Made by a program: the position numbers and the translations under genes. A DNA stretch of 64,000 nucleotides from Bacteroidota bacterium (lineage in GTDB: Bacteria > Bacteroidota > Bacteroidia > Bacteroidales > UBA10428), in contig JAEZZA010000020.1 in NCBI GenBank assembly GCA_023442525.1, forward strand, positions 118,298-182,297, given 5' to 3'. Positions 38,083 through 47,513 of the stretch are shown piece by piece (positions within the stretch are counted from its first letter, which is position 1; every line of letters starts with the position of its first letter). Under the pieces are notes generated by a model. The model was not told where the DNA came from, did no database searches, and worked only from the letters and a program-made list of their open reading frames with translations.

Positions 38083-41000
38083 TATCTGATTATTTCAACA
38101 AATGACCTCATTTCGAATTCTTTTTGGCGCCCCGCAATTTTCATACGAAGTATATAATAATAGGTTCCTTCGGGGAGTTCCACATTGTTTTTATTAAAAC
38201 CTTTCCATACATCGCAATCCGACCCAACTGCATCAGCCTTGCAATAATTGTCTGTTTCAAAAACAAGCTGACCGGAACGGTTAAAGATACGGGCACTAAT
38301 ACGCTCGGCATTTTGAGCATCGATATGGAAATAATCGTTAACGCCGTTACCGTCGGGGGTAAATGCCTTTTTGAATTCAATTGGCTTTACTACAATTCTT
38401 ACACTGTCGGAAACTGCCGGGCAAACCCCGTTGATTACCGTCCATTTAAGGATATTCTCATTATCAAGTTCACTTACCTGTGTATTATGTAGTGTAAGGT
38501 CGTAGAACTCACACGAACCACTTGAAACACTCCATGATCCGGTACCCACTAATGGTTCCGGGGCCTGTAATTGAGTGGAAAATACAAAGTCGAGTTCCTG
38601 GTCGGCACCGGCTTCAGGTATTTCGGGCTGCTCATAGAATGTAATAATTGCTTCATCATCATCTGAACATTGCCAGTTTGTCTCAGTCCATTTGAACACT
38701 TGTTCACCATGTATGGCTGATGTAGCAACGGCATTCTCCAGCGTGGGATCAGAAAAAACAACATTTCCGGCCGTCCAGAATCCGTTATAGACCTCATTGG
38801 TTTTTTGAGCCGCCAAAGTGTATACATTTCCGCAAACCTCAGCATCAGCACCCGCATTAGCCGACGGTATTTCATATACCTCCACGGGAATCAGCGGAAC
38901 AAAGCCATCTGTAGCGGCAAAACATCCACTGTCGTCTTCAAGCGATACCATTACAAACTCCTGAGTAATCACAGGATTGAATTCAATGTAGCCGAAAATT
39001 CCGTTAACACCTGACTCACTCTTAGCAGGTTCGCTTTCTCCACGTATTGAAACATTGAAAGGGGCACTTCCCGTAACAAAATATTTTATCTGAACCGGTG
39101 AACCCGCACATATTGTGTCAAACGTGGTAACAACATTACCGGTTGGGAGCGGATTAATCCTTACTTCAACAGACGAACTAGTGTCGATACATTCATGATA
39201 CAACGGTGTTGAAAATATTTTCCTCCGGAAATATGTTGTGGATGTAAGATTTTCCGAAGTGAAATTCCGATCTGATCCTTCTGCATCTTCCCATAAAATC
39301 TTGTCTGTACTTTTTTGCCAGGCGTAACTGTACATTCCCGGACCGAAACCGTCTTCCGGAACCGATCCACTTAACGATACGGGAGAATCATAACATGTAA
39401 ATCTGACCGTGGATCCTTCAATAAAATTATTACTGATGGGGGGCCGGGCTGAAATTGTTTTAATGCCGCTGGTATCAATGCAGGCATCATTATAACCAGA
39501 ATACACTATCCTGCGGAATTTTGTGGTTTCAGTTATTATTCCGGATGTGAATGACACTGAATCGCCAGTACCGGCAAAACCCGTCCAACTACCGGAAGTT
39601 GAATACTGCCACAGGTAATTATAATGGCCTGAGCCTCCTTCCGGAATTTTCATTTCAATTCTTCCGGGTGAAGTACCCTGACAGATGGTTGAATCGGGAG
39701 TTGAAAAAACGTTATTTGTTATTGAAGGTAAAACTGCAATTCGTATGAGATTACTGGTATCGGAACAATAAGCAGTAGAATTAACTATGCGCCGGTATAT
39801 TGTTGTAGATGTAAGTACGGGCGGGTCATAATCCGAAGAATTGCCTTTATCCGACCAATTCTGATTATCGGTTGTAGCCTGCCAGATATAACTGAAATTA
39901 TTGTTACCTCCATTAACAGGCGTACCTGTAATAATCTTGCCATTGTCATTGTAACAAATGGTATCGGTTCCGAGAATATTATTGTTGACAATTGCCGGAT
40001 AAACAAATATTTTAATTACCCGGCTTGTATCCCTTACGGTCCCTGGCTTCAAAGGATTTTCAGAATTTACAATCCTGCGATAAAATGTTGTCTGGTTAAG
40101 TGCCATCGGGGCAAAACTTCTGAGTTCGTCGATACCGATTGCAGGAGACCAGTTTTCATTATCAGTACTCTGCTCCCAGCTGTAGGAATAAGTCCCGTTT
40201 CCGCCTTTAGGCTGACTGGCTGTAAGTACATTAGGCACCTGCGATTCGCAGATAGTATCTGTTCCACGTATGGAATTAAATAAAAACCCTGTAAGTGGTA
40301 CTATTAAGCCTTTTAATTTTATACCCTGAAGACCCGGGCGTCCCAACATTGACGAATAAGTCGAACCACCGGGTGTTACTCCGCCTGACCCGTTAAGCGT
40401 GTCGAGATGAATTTCAGGTATAGTTGAGCCCGAATGCCAGAATACACCACCACTTCCTCCTCCACCTGCGCCATTAAGATTTGGCAGGGGATTTGTTGTG
40501 GAACTTCCGTTTCCTCCTTTAATCTCTATAGTGAACTGTTCTCCAATGAAATTAGTTGCATCCATCAGGATAGTCCCGCCTGCACCGCCCCCGGCGCCAC
40601 TGCCGGTTGTAGATTCGGGAAAAGCATTTGTGCCGTTGGCCCGAATAGTAACATTCGGTTCGGTAACCACAGTACCCGTGATCATTATGATCATTCCTCC
40701 GCCGTTACCTCCATTCGAAGGCGTAGAACCACCTTTTGTATTTCCCGTTCCGCCGCCACCACCAAAAATAGGTCTTGGTTTTAGAGGGTTGTCATAGAAG
40801 ACTGAGAAGTTATCTCCACCCCAGCCTCCTTTGGCCGTATTTGGCATATTACAGGAATTGTTCTGCTGGCCGCCATCTCCACCCCTCATAAAATTGCTTC
40901 CTCCTCCACCGCCGGAAAACAAACCGTTGCCGGCTCCACCGCCATTTAAGTTATAAGCAGTTCCTTTGGTATATGGCCAGCTGCTGCTGATTATTCCCTC

Positions 41001-41669
41001 ACCTTTATTACCCGAACGGTATAACTTATCAGGCAAAAAGAATACTGTGTCATGGATACTTTCACTTATTCCATACCGGCATAATCCCTCGGGATATATT
41101 TCCGATGGCGCTAAACCTCCGCGAAATCCTTTCCCGCTTGCGTCAATAACACTGCCTTGAAGAAGTTTTATTGTGTCAATACCTATCATGGCTATAATTC
41201 CGCCTGTCTGGCCATCCCAGGGCCTTGCGGTCAGTGTACCATCAACGGTTATGGTTTCGCCTTCAATTACTTTCACCAGCTGAATTTTCTCGCCGATATC
41301 ATAAAGATTACTGAGATTGTCGGTAAAATATATGATGGTATCAGTTCCACTTTCAACGATCTCATCAATCTGAAGAATTTCAAAATTTCCGGTGTTTCCT
41401 GTCGATGAACGTATTGGAGGTAAAGTAGTTAAAAAGTTTGATCCCGTGCCCATTTTAACACCGGTCATCTGCATTATAAGGGCTTTATCACCCGGGAAAA
41501 AGTTTTCCAATTGCCCGCTCGTGGTTTGAGATACCTTGACACCATTTGTCAATACCTCAGTAATTTTCAGGTAATAATTAGGACTTTCACCTGTAACCGT
41601 AATACTTTGAGGGTAAAGCGTGAAGCTCAGAAACCAGTGGGCCAATATTATAAGTAATATCCTGGTCAA
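38082..41669 (-). CDS. Large secreted adhesin-like protein with gliding-type (B) T9SS signal
   Basis: 1195 residues from a TTG at 41669; no in-frame ATG is nearby and TTG begins a normal signal peptide (MTRILLIILAHWFLSFTLYPQ). The N-terminal part (about 190-420) is strikingly glycine-rich (GGGAGNGLFSGGGGGSNF). About 460-905 holds five repeats with the pattern YSYSWEQSTDNENWS ... TTFYRRIVNS, the SprB-like/Ig-like domains of gliding adhesins. The C-terminal about 90 residues (KKAFTPDGNGVNDYFHID to MRSFVEIIR) form the gliding motility-associated type B T9SS domain. Substrate or surface target is unknown. It heads the operon with porP/sprF. Confidence 0.9.
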   Translation of the reverse strand: MTRILLIILAHWFLSFTLYPQSITVTGESPNYYLKITEVLTNGVKVSQTTSGQLENFFPGDKALIMQMTGVKMGTGSNFLTTLPPIRSSTGNTGNFEILQIDEIVESGTDTIIYFTDNLSNLYDIGEKIQLVKVIEGETITVDGTLTARPWDGQTGGIIAMIGIDTIKLLQGSVIDASGKGFRGGLAPSEIYPEGLCRYGISESIHDTVFFLPDKLYRSGNKGEGIISSSWPYTKGTAYNLNGGGAGNGLFSGGGGGSNFMRGGDGGQQNNSCNMPNTAKGGWGGDNFSVFYDNPLKPRPIFGGGGGTGNTKGGSTPSNGGNGGGMIIMITGTVVTEPNVTIRANGTNAFPESTTGSGAGGGAGGTILMDATNFIGEQFTIEIKGGNGSSTTNPLPNLNGAGGGGSGGVFWHSGSTIPEIHLDTLNGSGGVTPGGSTYSSMLGRPGLQGIKLKGLIVPLTGFLFNSIRGTDTICESQVPNVLTASQPKGGNGTYSYSWEQSTDNENWSPAIGIDELRSFAPMALNQTTFYRRIVNSENPLKPGTVRDTSRVIKIFVYPAIVNNNILGTDTICYNDNGKIITGTPVNGGNNNFSYIWQATTDNQNWSDKGNSSDYDPPVLTSTTIYRRIVNSTAYCSDTSNLIRIAVLPSITNNVFSTPDSTICQGTSPGRIEMKIPEGGSGHYNYLWQYSTSGSWTGFAGTGDSVSFTSGIITETTKFRRIVYSGYNDACIDTSGIKTISARPPISNNFIEGSTVRFTCYDSPVSLSGSVPEDGFGPGMYSYAWQKSTDKILWEDAEGSDRNFTSENLTSTTYFRRKIFSTPLYHECIDTSSSVEVRINPLPTGNVVTTFDTICAGSPVQIKYFVTGSAPFNVSIRGESEPAKSESGVNGIFGYIEFNPVITQEFVMVSLEDDSGCFAATDGFVPLIPVEVYEIPSANAGADAEVCGNVYTLAAQKTNEVYNGFWTAGNVVFSDPTLENAVATSAIHGEQVFKWTETNWQCSDDDEAIITFYEQPEIPEAGADQELDFVFSTQLQAPEPLVGTGSWSVSSGSCEFYDLTLHNTQVSELDNENILKWTVINGVCPAVSDSVRIVVKPIEFKKAFTPDGNGVNDYFHIDAQNAERISARIFNRSGQLVFETDNYCKADAVGSDCDVWKGFNKNNVELPEGTYYYILRMKIAGRQKEFEMRSFVEIIR

Positions 41670-41698
41670 TGAAAGATGGTTTGGTTTAGTTTTGTTAT

Positions 41699-41706
41699 CA
41701 AATATA
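41699..41706 (-). promoter_or_regulatory. Possible -7 promoter element of the T9SS adhesin operon
   Basis: TATATTTG on the minus strand is an exact TAnnTTTG match, 29 nt before the TTG start. A TTGGG at about 41747-41751 is a few bases further away than the usual -33 position, so the promoter is plausible but not complete. Confidence 0.45.
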
Positions 41707-41729
41707 ATTGAATCTGTTTAGCATTATAA

Positions 41730-41752
41730 TCCCAATTATTAACACATTGGGA
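41730..41752 (-). terminator. Possible weak terminator after the histidine kinase gene
   Basis: TCCCAAT (41730-41736) pairs with ATTGGGA (41746-41752) around a 9-nt loop, 30 bp past the kinase stop. No strong T run follows on the minus strand. Confidence 0.35.
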
Positions 41753-41781
41753 ATCACAAAACACGATACAGTTTAATTAAG

Positions 41782-44700
41782 CTATCCCCTGCCCTCCGGT
41801 TCATCACGTCTATATGCCGGTAGTTCAATGATGAACGTGGTGCCGAGGTTAACTTTAGTTTTAAACGTAATGTCCCCTCCAAAAGATACAATTATACTCT
41901 TTACAATTGATAAACCTAAACCCATACCACTTGATTTAGTGGTAAAACTTGGCGTAAACATCTTATTCTGAAGCTCTTCCGGAATTCCTTTCCCATTATC
42001 GGTTATACTTATTCTTATGGTATTCCGGTTCTGAATCAGGCTGATAACTATTTTTCCCTGCCGGCTATCCGGTATAGATTGAATTGCATTTTTAATAAGA
42101 TTGATGAACACACGCGACAATTGTTCCTTGTCGGCTAATACGGGAACATAATCACTCTCATGTTCAAAAACGAAGTCCACATTCTCGGTATTGCTATACA
42201 GGTTAAGGGTAGATCTTATCGAATCAATTATGTTGATTTGCTCGGTTACCGCCTTGGGCATTTTGGCAAAATTGCTGAACTCTGATGCAATGAATGAAAG
42301 ATTGTCGATTTGCTCGATAAGCGTGCGGGTGACTCGTTCAAGGTATTCATCGAAATTCTCCCTGTTATCTCTCCACGATCGTAACAGGTGCTGCACACTA
42401 AGCTTCATGGGTGTAAGCGGATTCTTTATTTCGTGTGCAACCTGCTTGGCCATTTCTCTCCAGGCACTTTCACGTTCCGACTGGGCAAGCATATCGATAC
42501 TGTGAACCAGTTCCTTCATCATTCGGTTGTACTCGTTGACCAATCCGGCAATCTCATCACGTCCTTTATAAATGATAGGTTCACTTTTCCGGCCCAGTTT
42601 CATCTGGCTGAATCGTTGCTGTATCATTTTAAGCGGCCTGGTAATTTCATCCGAGATAAATGCAGCCATGGCAATGGTTACAAGAATCAACAACACATAC
42701 ACGTTGATTATGGCAACTACAAGTGTCGTCACATCATTTTTAAGCACATTCTGCCGTGTAAAATAAGGCAGATTTATATATGCCAGAAGTTTATGATTGA
42801 TTGCACTTACAAAGGGTACATATGCTGAAATATAATTGAGCTCTCCGATGGTTTCACGGTGAATGAACTCAGCCTGCTTTTCATTTACCATGACATTGTA
42901 TGCCATAGGATCCATGCGTTCTCCAAGTAATCCCTCTGAAAAAACCTCCTGCCTTGAAGTAGCTATCAGATCGCCCTCGGGATTATACAAATTGATGTCG
43001 GTGTAAAAGACATCCGACAGTTTTATGAGAAGCTGATTCAGATTCGCATAAATATCATTGCTCCAATCAGGAGGAATTCTCTCGGTGAAATATGCCAGTA
43101 ACAAATCGAGTTCAACATAGACCGATTGTATTTTCTCACTCAGAATATCGTGTTGTTTTCGCTGGTATTGCTCAATTGTAAAGTATATGGTTCCACCTCC
43201 GACAAGAAAAAGAGATACAAAGATCAGTGCAGTAATGGATAACTGTATTTTGTTTCTGAAGTTGAATTCGATCTCGGTTCCGAGCTTCGAAAAATCGCGG
43301 GTAAGAATAAAGAACAGAACAACAACATAAAAGAATATAAATATATAGGAGAATGATACCAGGTTATTGAAAAATGTGGTTCGGGGCCGGCTGACCATTA
43401 CGGCATTATCGTTCCCTGAATAATTTATATAGTGTACATAATTGTCGAATGTTGAAGGTTTATTCCGGTAAGTATTCAAGTCGAGGCTGTATTGAAAGGT
43501 CCCGCTTTGAGCCATCAACTGGTTTTTATGATACTTGGCGTATGAGTATTCTTCGAGCAGTTTGTTTTTCTGATATCTTTCATCGAGCAACAGTTCGGGA
43601 AATCCCAGTTCCTCGGCAACCAGTCTGGAATCGAGTTCAATAAACAATGTTCTTTCATCTGTACTGTCGGCTCTGTAGTACTTAAATACCCCCAGATAAC
43701 TGATACTTCCGTTCTGGTTGTCGAGGAAAACAAAATTCGTGTTTGGCAGTTTCATACTTCTTCCTTCGTCAATATGGTTATTGAACCATTCGTAACAATT
43801 TTCACCAGAGTCCAAAAAATAACCATCGGGAGCACAAACTGTATGGATGAGTGAATACTTTCCCCAGAAACCATAAAAATAATTACTACGCAAATAGTTA
43901 TGCTGCTGCTCATCGTCAATGCTATTCCAATACAAGAGATAGCGGCTAAGGTTCACATCATTTTGCAGTCGCTCACTGATGTCCTCAAGTAAATATTCAG
44001 CAACAGGATCGTGCTCTGCAGCCAGGTTTCCCGCATATACAGCCATATTATCCATAACTTTCCGGTTATTGAAATGGGCAATGATATAAACCGCAAAAAT
44101 TGAGAATAGGATAGCCATAAGTGTCATAGGCGTGTGATTTCCAAGGGGAACCTTCCGGGAATGCAATATGGCAGGAGTAATAAACAGAATTATATAAGCC
44201 AGGTATGAACCTGGGTCGATACGGTAATTGAAGAAATATAACAATATCAGTATACCTCCGCCCACAATCAGAAATATTACAATAAGCCGTGAAAACCTGC
44301 ACCGGTGGCGGCAAACTTCGACGATCTTATTGGAAATCATCAGAAGCACGGCAAAATGCATCACCATTATTACAAGTCCTATAAAAGTGTAAATGCTTAA
44401 ACCGGCGGCCTTGTAAAACTCAAAGCTTATACTGGAATGCAGGATCAGGTTTGAGATAATGCTGTGAGTGAAAATGAAAAATCCGGTAAAAATTGCAATA
44501 AGAATGGATATCGAAATGATACTGCCGGGGTTACGACCCTTATAAACACGATCGGGCATTTTAAAAAACACGAAAAACTCACTGATAATATATAATATCA
44601 GAAGCGTGTTCAGAAAGACATCGCCCAGCGAGGGTAACCAGTCGGATTTACCAAACGGCATTGGGCCAAATAATTCAAGGTCGAAAAGGTCATCCGGCAC

Positions 44701-45441
44701 ATGATATTTATACATTATCCATCGTAAAACACCGAAGAAAATAGGCATTGCCAGAATGACTAAATTTCGTGTACTGTGCCTTCGGAACCAAATCAGGGTT
44801 TGATGTATAAATAACAGGAAACTAAGTAGAGTAAGCAATATCAGCGAAGGTATCAGGTATTTCTCAAGACGTGCAAACCGCAGTTCATCTGTGTTAAAGC
44901 GGATTGAGAACAGGTAAATCCCCTCCCAGTCATGTACAGCATAAGATCCTGGCTGCGGTGAAGTAAGAAGTTCCGTCGACTCAGGCAAACGCAGGTCCGG
45001 ATGAAAGCCGTTCTGAAGAAATCTATTGTTATACGAATATTCTGTTTTGACAAGGATAAGAGCGTAGGCCCTGATTGAATCAGTAAGATATGGCTTTACA
45101 ATGTACCAGCCATTAGAGATAAATTCAAATCTTCTTTCATCCAGTATGGATGAACTGAGTGAGCTGAATGATATGCTGTTATCTGACCAGTACCGGAGAC
45201 TGTCATTCCGGTAAGCAAGTATGATAATACCATCTTTTGGCGGAAGAGGTGTATCAAGTTGCCAATTGTTGAAGATCAGTCGGTCGTAAATCCGGTCGGC
45301 CATTCTGAATTTCGCATTCAGATCGTTTTGCAACCGCCGGTGATCACCCTGCCTGTAATGCCAGTTATCCAGAACGAAATTGGCCGAAATAGTAAGCACC
45401 AGCAGTGAAATAAACAAAAGTAAATATCTCCAGGTCTTCAT
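41782..45441 (-). CDS. Very large multi-pass sensor histidine kinase (NtrY-like C-terminus)
   Basis: 1219 residues. N-terminal helix (about 8-25), an extracytoplasmic segment to about 190, a cluster of about eight membrane helices (about 195-440), a second extracytoplasmic domain (about 455-690), a helix near 700, a third sensor segment (about 745-905), a helix (about 910-930), HAMP, then HisKA with phosphoacceptor His1003 in QVAHEIKNPLTPMK. The HATPase_c part has NLIKNAIQSI, DNGKGIPEE and GMGLGLSIVK. The HAMP-HisKA wording resembles NtrY. No response regulator gene is adjacent. It starts 10 bp after rlmH, so the two are cotranscribed. Confidence 0.92.
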   Translation of the reverse strand: MKTWRYLLLFISLLVLTISANFVLDNWHYRQGDHRRLQNDLNAKFRMADRIYDRLIFNNWQLDTPLPPKDGIIILAYRNDSLRYWSDNSISFSSLSSSILDERRFEFISNGWYIVKPYLTDSIRAYALILVKTEYSYNNRFLQNGFHPDLRLPESTELLTSPQPGSYAVHDWEGIYLFSIRFNTDELRFARLEKYLIPSLILLTLLSFLLFIHQTLIWFRRHSTRNLVILAMPIFFGVLRWIMYKYHVPDDLFDLELFGPMPFGKSDWLPSLGDVFLNTLLILYIISEFFVFFKMPDRVYKGRNPGSIISISILIAIFTGFFIFTHSIISNLILHSSISFEFYKAAGLSIYTFIGLVIMVMHFAVLLMISNKIVEVCRHRCRFSRLIVIFLIVGGGILILLYFFNYRIDPGSYLAYIILFITPAILHSRKVPLGNHTPMTLMAILFSIFAVYIIAHFNNRKVMDNMAVYAGNLAAEHDPVAEYLLEDISERLQNDVNLSRYLLYWNSIDDEQQHNYLRSNYFYGFWGKYSLIHTVCAPDGYFLDSGENCYEWFNNHIDEGRSMKLPNTNFVFLDNQNGSISYLGVFKYYRADSTDERTLFIELDSRLVAEELGFPELLLDERYQKNKLLEEYSYAKYHKNQLMAQSGTFQYSLDLNTYRNKPSTFDNYVHYINYSGNDNAVMVSRPRTTFFNNLVSFSYIFIFFYVVVLFFILTRDFSKLGTEIEFNFRNKIQLSITALIFVSLFLVGGGTIYFTIEQYQRKQHDILSEKIQSVYVELDLLLAYFTERIPPDWSNDIYANLNQLLIKLSDVFYTDINLYNPEGDLIATSRQEVFSEGLLGERMDPMAYNVMVNEKQAEFIHRETIGELNYISAYVPFVSAINHKLLAYINLPYFTRQNVLKNDVTTLVVAIINVYVLLILVTIAMAAFISDEITRPLKMIQQRFSQMKLGRKSEPIIYKGRDEIAGLVNEYNRMMKELVHSIDMLAQSERESAWREMAKQVAHEIKNPLTPMKLSVQHLLRSWRDNRENFDEYLERVTRTLIEQIDNLSFIASEFSNFAKMPKAVTEQINIIDSIRSTLNLYSNTENVDFVFEHESDYVPVLADKEQLSRVFINLIKNAIQSIPDSRQGKIVISLIQNRNTIRISITDNGKGIPEELQNKMFTPSFTTKSSGMGLGLSIVKSIIVSFGGDITFKTKVNLGTTFIIELPAYRRDEPEGRG

Positions 45442-45451
45442 ATAAACAATC

Positions 45452-45925
45452 TTAAGCGTGATGATAGGGCTCGCCCTTTATTATTGTGAAAGCTCTGTAA
45501 AGTTGTTCCATGAAAATCAGCCTGACCATCTGATGTGAAAAGGTCATTGCCGACAATGAAATGCGTTCGCCTACCTTCTGGTAAACTTCGTCAGAAAATC
45601 CATACGGGCCGCCAGCTATAAAAGCCAGGTTGCGCGTACCCATATTCATATATTGTTGCAACAGCTTTGCAAATGATTCCGAATTCATTTGCCTGCCCGT
45701 GACATCCAGCAATATCTTTCTGTCGGCCTTCTCTATAGCCGGCATAATCAACCTTCCCTCAGCTTCTTTTTGCATATTTTCGGGCAGATTCCGAAGGTTT
45801 TTGGGTTCGTTAAGGCAAATCATACTGAAAGGAGCATATTTTTCAATTCTTTTACCGAATATATCAATACCCTTCCTGAGATACTCCTCCTGAGTACTAC
45901 CAATATTTACAAATGTAATCTTCAT
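45452..45925 (-). CDS. rlmH: 23S rRNA (pseudouridine1915-N3)-methyltransferase RlmH
   Basis: 157 residues, the normal size. SPOUT-fold features include RKILLDVTGRQMNSESFA, AFIAGGPYGFSDEVY and the C-terminal knot region MTFSHQMVRLIFMEQLYRAFTIIKGEPYHH, which is nearly invariant in RlmH. It methylates pseudouridine 1915 of 23S rRNA on 70S ribosomes. The large histidine kinase follows at 10 bp. Confidence 0.97.
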   Translation of the reverse strand: MKITFVNIGSTQEEYLRKGIDIFGKRIEKYAPFSMICLNEPKNLRNLPENMQKEAEGRLIMPAIEKADRKILLDVTGRQMNSESFAKLLQQYMNMGTRNLAFIAGGPYGFSDEVYQKVGERISLSAMTFSHQMVRLIFMEQLYRAFTIIKGEPYHHA

Positions 45926-46171
45926 CCCTATCCTCTTACATCATTATTTTTCATTCCTTGTAAGGTGTTCACACCCAAATCCCACCTCAAATATCCAGCA
46001 TCCACAACCCAGCACCCATTAACTACTATTAAACAATCTGAAACAATCTGAAACAATTTGAAACCACTTGGAACAAATTGGAACTATTCTCAGTCTCCCT
46101 TCTCCCTACTCGTCCCTGACCCTACACTTTGGCCCGGAATTTGATAAAAATTGTTAATTAAATTAATTAAT
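45926..46171. repeat. Intergenic region with several short tandem-repeat families
   Basis: Between rlmH and the DUF4783 gene there are: a heptamer-like CCAGCATCC (45995-46003) with CCCAGCACCC (46008-46017); six 10-nt units at 46031-46090 (AAACAATCTG twice, then AAACAATTTG, AAACCACTTG, GAACAAATTG and a diverged GAACTATTCT); and TCTCCCT repeated at 46094-46100 and 46101-46107. An inverted repeat GGTGT/ACACC lies at 45964-45975. No coding potential is seen. Confidence 0.8.
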
Positions 46172-46179
46172 TAAATTTG
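46151..46179 (+). promoter_or_regulatory. Predicted promoter for the DUF4783-nadC unit
   Basis: TAAATTTG at 46172-46179 matches the -7 consensus; a TTG core at 46151-46153 lies 18 nt upstream, slightly short of the ideal spacing. The stretch between is an AATTAATT-rich tract. Confidence 0.55.
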
Positions 46180-46231
46180 CTGAGCATTGGGCTTAGGTAA
46201 TTTCAAAATTACTTTTTATTTTAACATAAGC

Positions 46232-46639
46232 ATGCTGAAAATCAATCGTTTCAAAAACATCTTGTTGGTTAGCCTCTTATTACCTTTTTTAGTTGGTTTT
46301 ACTCTTGCCGATATCCCACAGGGAATGATTGATGCTTTAAAGACAGGAAACTCCATTATGCTTTCGCGGTATTTCAGTTCAAGTATTGAATTGGCCATTC
46401 CGGGGAAAGAAGATATTTATAGTAATAAACAGGCTGAACTCATTTTGAAGGACTTCTTCGCAAAACATGTGCCATCGGACTTTACAATTCTGCACAAGGG
46501 TGGAAAAGAAGGATCACAATATGCTATAGGTAATCTGAGAACTTCCGGTGGAAATTTCAGAGTTACCCTGTTGATTAAAATGAAAGATAATAAACCGTAT
46601 ATACATCAATTGCGATTTGAGCAGGAAAATGCCGACTGA
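46232..46639 (+). CDS. DUF4783 family small secreted protein
   Basis: 135 residues from the ATG at 46232; the frame is open to 46187, but the signal peptide MLKINRFKNILLVSLLLPFLVGFTLADIP begins here. The mature domain (PQGMIDALKTGNSIMLSRYFSSSIELAIPGKEDIYSNKQAE, read in two blocks) is the DUF4783 fold, related to SnoaL/NTF2-like proteins. Function unknown. Its last 11 nt overlap the nadC start, the arrangement normally seen in Bacteroidota, which implies translational coupling with NAD synthesis but no known functional tie. Confidence 0.87.
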   Translation: MLKINRFKNILLVSLLLPFLVGFTLADIPQGMIDALKTGNSIMLSRYFSSSIELAIPGKEDIYSNKQAELILKDFFAKHVPSDFTILHKGGKEGSQYAIGNLRTSGGNFRVTLLIKMKDNKPYIHQLRFEQENAD

Positions 46640-47513
46640 TTACCTCGACCACTTTATCGAAACCGCACTTAATGAAGACGTAGGCGACGGCGACCATACT
46701 TCGAGAGCCTGCATTCCCGACACTGCCATTGGAAAAGCCCGTTTACTGGTTAAAGAAGAAGGCGTGATTGCAGGAATTGATGTGGCACGTAAAATTATTT
46801 TTAAAACCGACCCTGATGCGAAATTTGAGATTTTCATTACCGACGGCCAGGTAGTGAAACCGGGTGACATTGCATTCGTTGTTGAAGGTAAGGTTAGAGC
46901 ATTGCTCAAAGCCGAAAGGCTGTTGCTGAATATTATGCAGCGGATGAGCGGTATTGCCACAACCACTGCCGGATACGTAAAGAGGCTCGAAGGACTCAAA
47001 ACACGTATACTCGACACTCGTAAAACAACTCCGGGTATGCGAATGCTCGAAAAGATGGCTGTTAAAACCGGAGGAGGTACCAATCACCGGTTTGGCTTGT
47101 TTGATATGATCCTCATTAAGGATAATCACATCGACTTTGCAGGGGGAATAAGCCAGGCGATTAGCCGGACAAAAGAATATCTTGCAAAGACGGGCAAAGA
47201 TCTGCAGATAGAAATTGAAGCGCGAAATCTGGATGATGTGCGTACAATTATTTCTGTTGGCGGAATTCATCGTATTATGCTTGATAATTTCGACATCAGT
47301 ACTACACGTGAGGCGGTTCAGCTTATTGGAGAAAAATACGAGACCGAATCATCAGGAGGAATTACTTACGAGAACATACGTGATTACGCGGAATGCGGAG
47401 TCGACTATATATCAGTGGGAGCACTCACTCATCATATTAAAAGCCTCGACCTGAGCCTTAAAGCAATGAATTACAGTACTGATGAATTTGGCCCCTCGCA
47501 TATTTATCTCTGA
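46629..47513 (+). CDS. nadC: Nicotinate-nucleotide pyrophosphorylase (quinolinate phosphoribosyltransferase)
   Basis: 294 residues from the ATG at 46629, preceded by an AGGA-containing stretch; a TTG 12 nt upstream is less likely. Conserved blocks: NEDVGDGDHTS, LLNIMQRMSGIATTT, ILDTRKTTPGMRMLEKMAVKTGGGTNHRFGL (read as two adjacent motifs), LIKDNHI, and the C-terminal barrel phrases IEARNLDDV, IMLDNFD, ESSGGITYENI and VDYISVGALTH. It converts quinolinate and PRPP to nicotinate mononucleotide in de novo NAD synthesis. nadA/nadB are not in the window. Its 3' end overlaps the next gene by 32 bp. Confidence 0.96.
   Translation: MPTDYLDHFIETALNEDVGDGDHTSRACIPDTAIGKARLLVKEEGVIAGIDVARKIIFKTDPDAKFEIFITDGQVVKPGDIAFVVEGKVRALLKAERLLLNIMQRMSGIATTTAGYVKRLEGLKTRILDTRKTTPGMRMLEKMAVKTGGGTNHRFGLFDMILIKDNHIDFAGGISQAISRTKEYLAKTGKDLQIEIEARNLDDVRTIISVGGIHRIMLDNFDISTTREAVQLIGEKYETESSGGITYENIRDYAECGVDYISVGALTHHIKSLDLSLKAMNYSTDEFGPSHIYL

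Noticed and set aside
46031..46090. 10-nt array considered as a CRISPR
   Set aside because: No spacers, units far too short and contiguous, no cas genes in the window.
46743..47270. 175-codon open frame on the minus strand
   Set aside because: Antisense to nadC, no recognisable domain.
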